A DNA stretch of 64,000 bases, taken from the NCBI GenBank assembly GCA_013426755.1, contig AP019861.1, positions 731,067 to 795,066 on the forward strand, read 5' to 3'. The position numbers and the translations under genes are program-made. Positions 56,844-64,000 of this stretch are shown here, piece by piece. The DNA is from Spirochaetota bacterium (GTDB taxonomy: Bacteria; Spirochaetota; UBA12135; COTS27). A model generated the notes under the pieces. It saw nothing but the letters and a program-made list of their open reading frames with translations, was not told where the DNA came from and did no database searches. The first letter of the stretch is position 1; every line of letters starts with the position of its first letter.

Positions 56844-58526
56844 ATGGGTATGATAAAGATTTGTTTTATTGGGGCGGGAAGTACTATTTTTGCTAAAAAT
56901 CTTATCGGGGATATACTCTTGCATAAAGAGATCGGAGAGGTTCATCTTGTGCTGCATGATATTGATGAGGAGCGGTTAGCGACATCAAAGGTGGTGGCTG
57001 AGCGAATTATTGATCTTGTCGGGAAACCTACTACTAGGCTTACGAGCACGCTAGATCGGAAGGAAGCGATTAAAAATGCGAATTACGTCATTATGATGAT
57101 GCAAATAGGCGGTTACAAGCCAGGGACGGTCCGTGATTTTGCAATTCCTAAGAAATATGGCTTACGGCAGACGATTGCAGATACGCTAGGTATAGGTGGA
57201 ATTATGCGCGCCCAGCGGACAATTCCCGTATTTTTAGACATGTGCCGTGATATTATTGAGGGAGCCCCTGATGCACTAGTCATCAATTACGTCAATCCAA
57301 TGGCAATGCTGCTCTGGGCGGCTAAAAATGTCTATCCAGACCTTAAAATATTGGGTCTATGTCATAGCGTGCAGCTTACTGTTAAGGAATTGGGGGAGGA
57401 TCTAAACATTAAGCCTGCTAATATAGGGCATTACTGTGCGGGGATCAATCATATGGCGTTTTACTTGAAATTGTTTGAAACATCGTCAGCAACGTCGTCA
57501 GAAACATTGTCAGAAACGTCGTCATTGAGTCGGTCTGCTGAAGGAGTGGATTTGTACCCAAAATTGAGAGATATTGCGGTACGTGGAGCATTTCCTAAGA
57601 CGAATAAGGTACGTTACGATATGTTTGAGAAATTGGGTTATTTTGTGACCGAATCAAGTGAGCATTTTTCAGAATACGTCCCTTGGTATATCAAAAAAGA
57701 CCGTCCTGATCTTATAGAAAAATTCAATATTCCCCTAGACGAATATATTACCCGTTGTGAACAGCAACTTACAGATTGGAAGACACTTAAAAAAGACTTT
57801 GAAGACCCGAGTACCGACCTCATTGTTGAGCCAAGTGACGAAGTCGCCGCTAAGATCATCGCAGCATTAACAGGCGGCACAGCTATTACGATCAATGCCA
57901 ACCTTCCCAATCAACAGCCTAATAAAGAGCTTCTTATCACGAATCTGCCTGAGAATTGCATTGTTGAGGTGCCTTGTTATATTGGGGGTACTAAAATGGG
58001 TAAAAATGAAATCAATCGCAGCGAAGTTAGAGATAGTAAGGCTGGAAATAATAAGTTTGGAGATAGCAAGGCTAGAAATAGTGAAATTGGGAACAGAAAT
58101 CTTGGAAATAGCGAAATTGGGAATAGGAATCTTGGAAATAGTGAAATTGAGAACAGAAATCTTGGAAATAATAAGTTTGGAGATAGCAAGGCTAGAAACA
58201 GTGAAATTGAGAATGGGAATCTTGGAAACAATGGAATTGGAAATAATGAAACCTGGAGTAATAGAGATAGAGAATTTGGGAAGATTGCAGGAGTGGTGCC
58301 GCGGGTTATAGGAGATTTGCCGCCTCATCTGGCTGCATTGATGCGAACGAATATCAATGTGCAAGAATTGGCTGTGATTGCGGCTCTTGAAAAAAAGAAA
58401 GATTATCTTTACTACGCGGCGATGATGGACCCGCATACTAGTAGCGAACTTGCGTTAGATGATATTTACAGGCTAGTCGATGAAATGGTGGACTCTCATG
58501 CTGACTATTTGCCCTGCTATCATTGA
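56844..58526 (+). CDS. melA: GH4 alpha-galactosidase (MelA-like) with repeat insert
   Basis: NAD+- and Mn2+-dependent glycosidase that removes alpha-galactose from sugars such as melibiose. Blocks: ICFIGAGSTIFAKNL (NAD), LHDIDEERL, NYVIMMMQIGG, IADTLGIGGIMRAQRTIPV (characteristic of the alpha-galactosidase branch), INYVNPMAM, GLCHSVQ with the metal Cys (about 172), and AGINHMAFYLKL with the metal His (about 200). At 560 residues it is about 100 longer than usual; a run of N-L-G-N/S-E-I-G-N repeats occupies about 385-475, between the conserved GGTAITINANLPN region and the C-terminal PPHLAALMRTNI. A Ser/Thr repeat also lies near 210-230. Substrate specificity within GH4 is inferred. Confidence 0.88.
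   Translation: MGMIKICFIGAGSTIFAKNLIGDILLHKEIGEVHLVLHDIDEERLATSKVVAERIIDLVGKPTTRLTSTLDRKEAIKNANYVIMMMQIGGYKPGTVRDFAIPKKYGLRQTIADTLGIGGIMRAQRTIPVFLDMCRDIIEGAPDALVINYVNPMAMLLWAAKNVYPDLKILGLCHSVQLTVKELGEDLNIKPANIGHYCAGINHMAFYLKLFETSSATSSETLSETSSLSRSAEGVDLYPKLRDIAVRGAFPKTNKVRYDMFEKLGYFVTESSEHFSEYVPWYIKKDRPDLIEKFNIPLDEYITRCEQQLTDWKTLKKDFEDPSTDLIVEPSDEVAAKIIAALTGGTAITINANLPNQQPNKELLITNLPENCIVEVPCYIGGTKMGKNEINRSEVRDSKAGNNKFGDSKARNSEIGNRNLGNSEIGNRNLGNSEIENRNLGNNKFGDSKARNSEIENGNLGNNGIGNNETWSNRDREFGKIAGVVPRVIGDLPPHLAALMRTNINVQELAVIAALEKKKDYLYYAAMMDPHTSSELALDDIYRLVDEMVDSHADYLPCYH
58020..58260 (+). repeat. In-frame degenerate repeat in melA
   Basis: A unit of about 27-30 bases (aatagtgaaattgggaac plus agaaatcttgg) and a related 'aataagtttggagatagc' unit alternate across the insert. 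Unit lengths are multiples of three, so the reading frame stays open. Confidence 0.75.
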
Positions 58527-58859
58527 CGAAGTAGTTTGATAAAATTGCTTGTAGTCATTGATGAAATTGCAGTTGCAACTGCAGTTGCATCTGCAATCGC
58601 TCAGCTTAGAGAATTGCTTAGCTTTATTGATAAAATTGCTTAGTCTAGGAGCGATTAGCTTCATTAGACGAATTTGTTTAGATTTATTGACGAAGTTACT
58701 TGGCTTGTTAGTGGAACGAGTCGTTTAATCGCACGTATTTAGCTTTTTCAATGATATTTCAATAGTATTTCAATGATCTTCTAATGATTATTTAATAGTA
58801 TTTCAATGATCTTCTAATGATATTTCAAGGATTTTCTAATGATATTTCAAGGATTTTTT
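58527..58859. repeat. Gap between melA and the lactonase gene
   Basis: No gene; the two neighbours converge. 'attgatgaaattgc/ttgataaaattgctta' variants repeat at 58535-58700 and 'tatttcaatgatcttctaatga' variants at 58745-58855. A 'gcaactgcagttgc' palindrome lies at about 58573-58587. No strong terminator. Confidence 0.65.
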
Positions 58860-59894
58860 CTATAGGATGTAGTTTTGTCCAAAAATAGGTTCTAGGGCTC
58901 CTTGGTAGGGCGTTGTTGTGAGCGGGAGAGCGAATAAATGGCCTGCTAGCGGTTCATTACTGAGTTGTGCTTGGTTAAGATTTTCGCGTGCGGTGGTGAT
59001 GTAAAGCGTTTTAAGGTCAGCTCCGCCAAAGGCTACACAGGAGACTTGAGAAACAGGCAATTTATAGGTTTCAATGACAGTTCCATTGTGTGCGTAGCTA
59101 TTTACTTCGCCAGTACCCCAAGCTGCGTTCCATAGGTTACCTGTATTATCTAGTGTAGACCCGTCTGGGGTACTTTTTTCAGTGGAGCGGTCGCTAAAAA
59201 GTTGTGCTCGGTGCTTGAGCAGTTGGTGAGTGGGTGACGTATTTTGTGAAGGTGCGAGGTCATGATAATGGGTGATACGAAATAATTTCTTATGTGGGCT
59301 ATCGGTAAAAAATAGGTTTTCTTGGTCAAAACATAGGCTATTGGGAATGCGAATATCTCGCTGCATAGATTCCACGATAAGATGTTCTTTCAAAAAGTCA
59401 ATATCTAACAGATTATCTGATTGCTTAGCGGGTAGATTATGAATGTTAGAGTTTTTAGAGGTTATTAAGAACCGATCAGGCAATCTTACGCGGTAAAAAC
59501 CACCACTAGCTATTGAGATGTCTGTTTTATTCATAGTAGAGACCCAGAATGAGCCATCGTAAGCGCCCTTGCCGTCATTAGAACGATTGTGTGGGCTATT
59601 TTGCTCGACTTTTTTAATAAAGACAAGCTGTTCTGTTCTAAAATCAAACCGTTCTATGCCTCGTTCAGTAGAGATCAATAGAAGATCCTTATGAGAAGTG
59701 AGCATAGCTGCACTTGCCATAACAGGTAGCGTGTAAGTTTGATGATTTTGTGTAATGGGATCAAAGGTCATCAATTTTCGTTCGCTAATATCAAACCAAA
59801 TGACGACTTTTCGTAAATAATTCCAAATAACACCTTCTCCTAGTGTGTTTGCACATGCGACAATCGACTTGGGCGTTAGGTGAGAAGCTGTCAT
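58860..59894 (-). CDS. SMP-30/gluconolactonase-family sugar lactonase
   Basis: Six-bladed propeller lactonase, 344 residues. The metal ligands are recognisable: Glu in NTLGEGVIWN (about 19), Asn in RIPNSLCFDQ and Asp in KSTPDGSTLDNTGNLW; RSNDGKGAYDGSFWVSTMN is the usual substrate-side block. In this neighbourhood (galactosidases, SDR, KDPGal-type aldolase) a galactono- or arabinono-lactonase is the best guess; gluconolactonase is the alternative. Low-complexity inserts are minor (Ser/Asn near 150-165). No signal peptide. Confidence 0.85.
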   Translation of the reverse strand: MTASHLTPKSIVACANTLGEGVIWNYLRKVVIWFDISERKLMTFDPITQNHQTYTLPVMASAAMLTSHKDLLLISTERGIERFDFRTEQLVFIKKVEQNSPHNRSNDGKGAYDGSFWVSTMNKTDISIASGGFYRVRLPDRFLITSKNSNIHNLPAKQSDNLLDIDFLKEHLIVESMQRDIRIPNSLCFDQENLFFTDSPHKKLFRITHYHDLAPSQNTSPTHQLLKHRAQLFSDRSTEKSTPDGSTLDNTGNLWNAAWGTGEVNSYAHNGTVIETYKLPVSQVSCVAFGGADLKTLYITTARENLNQAQLSNEPLAGHLFALPLTTTPYQGALEPIFGQNYIL

Positions 59895-60139
59895 TTGAAA
59901 AAAAGTAATGCTGGGGTAAAATTGCGGTTTAGGTTATCGGACTTTCTATCAGTGCTCTGAGTTGATTCTAGTCAATCTCAATCAATCTCGATCAATTTCA
60001 ATCAATTTCAGTCAATCTCAATCAATTCTAATTGGTTTCAATTGATTTCTATAACGTCGCTAAGTCTTCATTGCCTTAGCCATTAAATCTTAGCGATTAA
60101 ATCCTAGCGAGTATATTAATTGCAGTTTTAATCCTAGCT
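59895..60139. repeat. 10-base tandem repeat between lactonase and aldolase
   Basis: Eight 10-base units in register, 59971-60050 (atcaatttca/gtcaatctca variants). No gene. Confidence 0.8.
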
Positions 60140-60940
60140 TTAATCCCAGTTGGGATGTCTTTTGTAATTAGCCGCGCTCAGTTGTGTTCGCACGGCAGCT
60201 ACGGCATGTTTTGCGTTTTCTTTCAATTGGTCTAGAGTGAGAGTTGGATTATATAGGGTATTCCCCAGTCCTATTCCCCAGCATCCTGCCTGCAGGTAGC
60301 CATAAATGGTCTCCTCGTTTGGATGATTGGGAGGAATGGAGGGAGAAGAGGCATGGCTAGTAGGAGTGGTAGAATGGGTAGAATGGGTGGAAGTGGTAGC
60401 GTGAGTATTGTAGTCGGGAATGATGATACTGCCTGTTGCGACAAGGCGTACGTGTGGCGGTAATATGGATTTTAGAGTGCGGATGCCTTGGGGTTTCATG
60501 AGCGAAGCGGGGAATATTTTAACTAGATCGGCTTGATAATTGAGGGCAGTCATTATTTCTGTTGGTGTGAAGGCGCCTGGAATGGAGACCATTTTAAGGT
60601 TTTTGGTTTGCTTGATGACTTCTGGATGGGTATTGGGAGAGACAATGAATGTTCCCCCTGCGCGGTGGACGTTTTTAACGGAATCGCTGCTTAAAACGGT
60701 CCCTGCACCAATAGTCGCTTGGTTGCTATATTCTTTAGCAATCAATTCAATGCTCGCTAGGGCTGCTTCTGTATTAAGAGTAACTTCTATAAGGGTAATT
60801 CCCGCTTCGATAAGCGTTTCTGCGACAGCGGTAACGTCTTTATGCGGGATTCCCCTCAAAATAGCAATGATTGGCAATGCGTTTTTCGGGAAATGTCGTA
60901 AGACTGCAGATGGCTTATGTGATGATGATTTGGAGAACAT
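60140..60940 (-). CDS. KDPG/KDPGal aldolase
   Basis: Class I aldolase that splits 2-keto-3-deoxy-6-phosphogluconate or -galactonate into pyruvate and glyceraldehyde 3-phosphate. Blocks: IIAILRGI, GITLIEVTLNTEAAL (catalytic Glu), IGAGTVLS, FIVSPNTHPEVI, SIPGAFTPTEIMTAL and DLVKIFPAS (Schiff-base Lys near 146). The ILRGI form and the gene context favour the phosphogalactonate enzyme (DgoA type). 266 residues, about 60 more than usual: a His/Thr/Ser insert at about 187-218 and extensions at both ends. The metabolic role as the last galactose step is inferred. Confidence 0.87.
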   Translation of the reverse strand: MFSKSSSHKPSAVLRHFPKNALPIIAILRGIPHKDVTAVAETLIEAGITLIEVTLNTEAALASIELIAKEYSNQATIGAGTVLSSDSVKNVHRAGGTFIVSPNTHPEVIKQTKNLKMVSIPGAFTPTEIMTALNYQADLVKIFPASLMKPQGIRTLKSILPPHVRLVATGSIIIPDYNTHATTSTHSTHSTTPTSHASSPSIPPNHPNEETIYGYLQAGCWGIGLGNTLYNPTLTLDQLKENAKHAVAAVRTQLSAANYKRHPNWD

Positions 60941-61231
60941 GATAAAGAGACGGTGATTTCTTTGAGACGGTGGTTTTTTTAATCAATGATTGACTAATGA
61001 TTAATCAGTAGTTAATGATTAATAAGTGGTTAATGGATAGATGATCATATGACGTGTTATGGGCTATAAAGAAGGTGTGCTATTATAAATATTTTGTGAA
61101 GTGTTATGAGTTATAAAGTATGGGTTATGAAGAAGATAGTATTTTGTGATATTCTATGAGATGTTATAGGTTGTTATAAAGAAGATGTGTTATTATAAAT
61201 ATTTTGTGAGGCGTTCTGTATGGATAGAAAT
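60941..61231. repeat. Gap with a 40-base direct repeat
   Basis: No gene. 'ataaagaaggtgtgctat' plus 'tataaatattttgtgaag' (40 bases) occurs at about 61066 and again at about 61175, with a partial copy between. Confidence 0.75.
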
Positions 61232-61376
61232 ATAAGGAATGCAGATATAAAGAATGCAGATACAAGGAATGCAGATATAAAGAATGCAGATACAAGGAAT
61301 GCAGATATAAGGAATGCAGATATAAGGAATGCAGATATAAGGAATGCAGATATAAGGAATGCAGATATAAGGAATG
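61232..61376. repeat. 15-base tandem repeat at the end of the SDR gene
   Basis: Nine complete 15-base units (ataaggaatgcagat, a few with one change) at 61232-61366 and a degenerate tenth that runs into the stop codon of the minus-strand SDR gene (61377-61379). Confidence 0.9.
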
Positions 61377-62144
61377 TTATTGTAAGATGCGTCCTGCGTC
61401 GACAACGAACGATTGTCCTGTTATGGCGCGGCTCCAGTCACTTGCTAGAAAAAGCACGGTGTTAGCAATATCTTGGGGTTGGATTTTGATTTTAAGTGCT
61501 TGTGCGGCTAGACAATCCTGCCAGGCTTTCGGAGTGAAATGCAATTTTCTTTGCTTAGGCGTTAACACCCACCCTGGTAGAATGCTGTTGACACGAATAT
61601 TGTAGGAACCGAGTTCACGGCTGAGCGTTCGTGTCAGACCGATAAGCCCTGCTTTAGCAGTTGTATAGGCAGGCATTTCATGGAGGCCTAACATAAATGA
61701 GTTTGAACTGATATTGATAATGCTTCCACTACGATTTTTCTTCATTGCTGGGAGGCTTTGTTGTGTGATAAAAACATGAGATTTAAGATTGATAGCGATA
61801 AGATCGTCCCATTTACTGGGAGAGAGAGTTGTCAATGAGTGGCGATTATCATTGGCGACATTATTTATAAGGATTTGAATACCATTTTGGGCGTGAGAGA
61901 TCTCAGCTACCGCTTTTTGGATGTGTTCTGGTTTGCTAAGATCAGCGTAGCTAAATAGAGGAGTGGTATTGAGTTGTTTTCTCAGTTTGGTGCAGAGTGC
62001 TGCGGCTGCTTTTTTGTCAATGTCAATAAAGGCTACACGAGCTCCTGCATCTAGTAAGGTTGTGACAATATTTGCTCCGATACCTGAAGCGCCCCCTGTG
62101 ACTAGAACACTTTTATTTTTGATCGAGGCTAGAATGGAATTCAT
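61377..62144 (-). CDS. Short-chain dehydrogenase/reductase
   Basis: About 255 residues from ATG 62144 (a TTG 13 codons upstream adds an unlikely hydrophobic leader). Classic SDR blocks: VLVTGGASGIGANIV, INNVAND, the catalytic Ser in IINISSNSF, YTTAK (Tyr and Lys near 157-161) and IRVNSILPGWVLTP. NAD(H) preference is suggested by Asp in VAFIDIDKKAA. In a galactoside island with a lactonase and aldolase it is a candidate D-galactose 1-dehydrogenase, but sugar-alcohol or ketogluconate reductases look alike. The 3' end borders a tandem repeat. Confidence 0.88.
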   Translation of the reverse strand: MNSILASIKNKSVLVTGGASGIGANIVTTLLDAGARVAFIDIDKKAAAALCTKLRKQLNTTPLFSYADLSKPEHIQKAVAEISHAQNGIQILINNVANDNRHSLTTLSPSKWDDLIAINLKSHVFITQQSLPAMKKNRSGSIINISSNSFMLGLHEMPAYTTAKAGLIGLTRTLSRELGSYNIRVNSILPGWVLTPKQRKLHFTPKAWQDCLAAQALKIKIQPQDIANTVLFLASDWSRAITGQSFVVDAGRILQ

Positions 62145-62215
62145 AGATAAATATAAAAATACTTTGTTTTTTATATAATACAATAACCTGAGCGGCCTAG
62201 ACGGATTAGGCTTTG

Positions 62216-62240
62216 TTCTAGCTATTTTTGATAGCTAGAA
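62216..62240. promoter_or_regulatory. Palindrome upstream of the SDR gene
   Basis: TTCTAGCTAT (62216-62225), five bases, then its exact reverse complement ATAGCTAGAA (62231-62240). It lies about 70 bases upstream of the SDR start and about 80 past the end of the PhyH gene (both minus strand). It may be a repressor site or a hairpin; a second small inverted repeat (gccta/taggc, 62195-62211) adjoins it. Confidence 0.45.
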
Positions 62241-62322
62241 TACGATACGAGCCGAAGAGGAATCACAGTTGAGCACACTATATGAGGGGAAGAAATACTG
62301 TTGGCAGCGTCTGGGTTACGTA

Positions 62323-63180
62323 TTAATCTGTGTTATTCTGGGCATATTTGCCCTCTTCATTTCCTCCGGTTGCTTTGTCGAGCTGTTTGGGATAGGGGTA
62401 ATCAAACCCTAATAGCTGGCGTAATAGCGGGGAAGCCTTGTCTAGAACTTGTTTGGAAACACCATTTTTCTGGTCTTCCATAGGTTTAACGAATTTGGGA
62501 AGATATTGAATGAGAATAGCCGTGCGATCAATGGATTTGCTTTTATTGGGCATAGCAGCATGCCAGCATAAGCCATTGAAGAGTACAACATCTCCCGCTT
62601 CGCCTAGTGTTCGTTCACAATGTTTATAAAAATAGGTTTCGTCATCGGGATAAACACAACGTGTCTGGCTATAAGGAATGATGCCCGTAGCACCGGAAGT
62701 TTCGGTAAATGGGTCGAGCATGATGGTTGCTTGGCAATTGAGCGGGAAACTGGCATTGATGCCTAATGGAAAACTCGCTTGTTTGTAGAGGTCCCAATAG
62801 GGATAATCAATGTGAGGTTCTTGTCCTGGTCCGCCTGGCAAAATTCGATTGGCAGCTATCGAGCCGAGGCAAACTTCGCTACCTAAGAAAGCCTTAACAA
62901 TGGCTATTATTTGGGGGTGTTGGACCATTTTGGCAAAAATGGCGCCTTTTTCAATCAAATTCCAGACTCGGCGCTGCAGATGTATTTTATCTTGATGTTT
63001 CCCATGGAAATGGGTCACTTGTTCTGTGCTTGTTTCAGAATGTTTGTGAATAAGATTGCGTGCTTCGGTGATTTCCTCTTTACTGAAAGCATTTCTGAGG
63101 TAAATATACCCGCTACCTTTGAGGAGTTCTTGGGCTTGATCGGTTGCTTCTGAAAGTGTTATAGATGCGTGTGTGTTCAT
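62323..63180 (-). CDS. Phytanoyl-CoA dioxygenase (PhyH) family protein
   Basis: Fe(II)/2-oxoglutarate oxygenase fold, 285 residues. The facial triad is visible: H-x-D in PHIDYPYWD (about 123-125), His in LCWHAAMPN (about 206) and the 2-oxoglutarate Arg in DRTAILIQY (about 219). Such proteins hydroxylate small molecules, sugars' products or antibiotics; the substrate is unknown. It uses oxygen, so the cell is probably not a strict anaerobe. It is upstream of the SDR on the same strand and may act in the same island or be unrelated. Confidence 0.85.
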   Translation of the reverse strand: MNTHASITLSEATDQAQELLKGSGYIYLRNAFSKEEITEARNLIHKHSETSTEQVTHFHGKHQDKIHLQRRVWNLIEKGAIFAKMVQHPQIIAIVKAFLGSEVCLGSIAANRILPGGPGQEPHIDYPYWDLYKQASFPLGINASFPLNCQATIMLDPFTETSGATGIIPYSQTRCVYPDDETYFYKHCERTLGEAGDVVLFNGLCWHAAMPNKSKSIDRTAILIQYLPKFVKPMEDQKNGVSKQVLDKASPLLRQLLGFDYPYPKQLDKATGGNEEGKYAQNNTD

Positions 63181-63970
63181 CGGATACCCTCCAATACAAT
63201 AAACATTACTATTATTTGAATAAACGTTACCGCTTATTCACTAAACATTACTATTATTTGAATAAACGTTACCGCTTATTCAATAAACGTTACTACTTTT
63301 TGGATAAATATTACTACTTGTTAGAAATAAGTTATTGGGTTAGAAAAATTTAATGATTTGCCTAAGTTTGATTGTATAATTAATGGGGTAGCCTGTGTAG
63401 GTTATATCGTTTTATCAATATGCTAATAATTACCGCTTTAGAGGAAATGTTTGAAGGGGGTGTTTGAAAATTCCTTTCATTCAATTGTAGTTTTTCGTCA
63501 AATTTAGAGTCTCGAATCCGTATTTTAGTTATTAATTAGCATACCGTACAAAATAGCCTTAGCTCCTTATAAATAGCCTTATTTTTAGAAATAGGCTTAG
63601 TTAGAAATGGGCTTAGCTTATTAGATAGGTCGGTAATGTTATGAATACTATGGTTATGAATACTGTGATTTTGGCGGCAATTTTTAACGGCAATTAATAG
63701 AATATATTTTAATGCGTGTTAATATGTTTTTACTAAATATTTACTGATATTATTATTAGTATAGTATAATATAGCGTAATATTGTATAATATAGTGTGAT
63801 ATTGTATAATATTGATGAATTGATCTCTTATGATATATTGTTTTTGGGGGACTGCTTCTATTTTTCCTTGTCTCGTTGTTATAAGCATGATTTATAAGGG
63901 ACAAAAAGCAAATCTATTCAAGTACGTTCTCAAATTTATAAACATTTAATAAATCAATGACTGCAATTGT
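63181..63970. repeat. Gap before the tRNA with a 42-base repeat
   Basis: No gene in 790 bases. A 42-base unit (taaacattactattatttg plus aataaacgttaccgcttattca) occurs at 63200 and 63242, with degraded pieces to about 63320. 'gaatactatggttat' and 'tagtataatatagcgtaatattg' near-repeats lie at 63645-63820. No clear tRNA promoter. Confidence 0.7.
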
Positions 63971-64000
63971 GCCCATATAGCTCAGTTGGCAGAGCACTTG
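63971..64000 (+). tRNA. tRNA gene, 5' part only
   Basis: GCCCATA (acceptor arm) then TAGCTCAGTTGGCAGAGC, the standard D-arm, and the first bases of the anticodon stem before the window ends. The anticodon is outside the window. The acceptor sequence is compatible with tRNA-Thr, but the identity is not established. Confidence 0.85.

Noticed and set aside
57867..58436. Long antisense frames across the melA repeat
   Set aside because: They exist because the repeat lacks stops in several frames; the GH4 motifs are all in the plus-strand frame.
61193..61405. Minus-strand open frame encoding Y-I-C-I-P repeats
   Set aside because: Again only the 15-base array read on the other strand; frame is open because the unit has no stop.
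61220..61465. Plus-strand open frame encoding R-N-A-D-I repeats
   Set aside because: It is the translation of the 15-base tandem array and runs antisense into the SDR gene; no independent support.
63719..63904. Minus-strand frame rich in Tyr/Ile/Asn
   Set aside because: Low-complexity AT sequence with no ribosome site or family signal.

Overview
The window looks like about 64 kb of chromosome from a low-GC, free-swimming or host-associated bacterium, most likely a spirochaete. That assignment rests on four things: a miaA gene next to a spirochaete-type rpoZ (omega) gene; MotA/MotB-type stator genes followed by a membrane-anchored FliG-like protein; a PASTA protein, an outer-membrane barrel and a DUF-type lipoprotein/ABC set typical of diderms; and no mobile elements or phage genes. 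It is a judgement from gene content, not a phylogeny. Coding density is low, and nearly every gap carries its own short-unit direct repeats.

Layout. 1-3.5 kb: end of a PASTA-repeat protein and a UvrD/PcrA helicase. 4-8.3 kb: a MotA-like channel, a MotB/OmpA-like partner and a 703-residue protein that joins a FliF-like periplasmic segment, one membrane span and a FliG-C-like cytoplasmic end; this is the most unusual group in the window. 8.3-12.4 kb: a hotdog thioesterase, then folA, thyA, pdxH and bioB on the minus strand. 13.2-18.1 kb: clpB, a 16-residue cysteine-rich micro-ORF with a strong hairpin behind it, acylphosphatase and a Rossmann oxidoreductase. 18.2-23.9 kb: a metallophosphatase, purD, a DHH phosphoesterase, thiG and thiL.

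25.8-35.3 kb is a complete sodium-pumping NADH:quinone reductase locus, nqrABCDEF, followed by its two maturation factors: an ApbE flavin transferase (covalent FMN on NqrB and NqrC) and a small NqrM-like protein (iron centre). 35.4-41.8 kb: rmuC, an outer-membrane barrel, miaA (apparently starting with ATT), rpoZ with a long acidic tail, and a small membrane protein. 42.3-48.8 kb: murD-ftsW-murC (no murG between ftsW and murC) and efp.

49-63.2 kb is a galactoside-use island: sugar-binding lipoprotein, GH42 beta-galactosidase and ABC ATPase on the minus strand; two permeases and a GH4 alpha-galactosidase on the plus strand; then an SMP-30 lactonase, a KDPG/KDPGal aldolase, an SDR dehydrogenase and a PhyH dioxygenase on the minus strand. 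Together these suggest uptake of galactosides, hydrolysis, and an oxidative galactose route (dehydrogenase, lactonase, aldolase); a dehydratase and kinase would have to lie elsewhere. The window ends inside a tRNA gene.

Two genome-wide habits stand out: locus-specific tandem repeats in gaps, and low-complexity inserts (sometimes the same kind of repeat, in frame) inside otherwise ordinary enzymes such as ApbE, MelA, MurD, MiaA, ClpB and UvrD.
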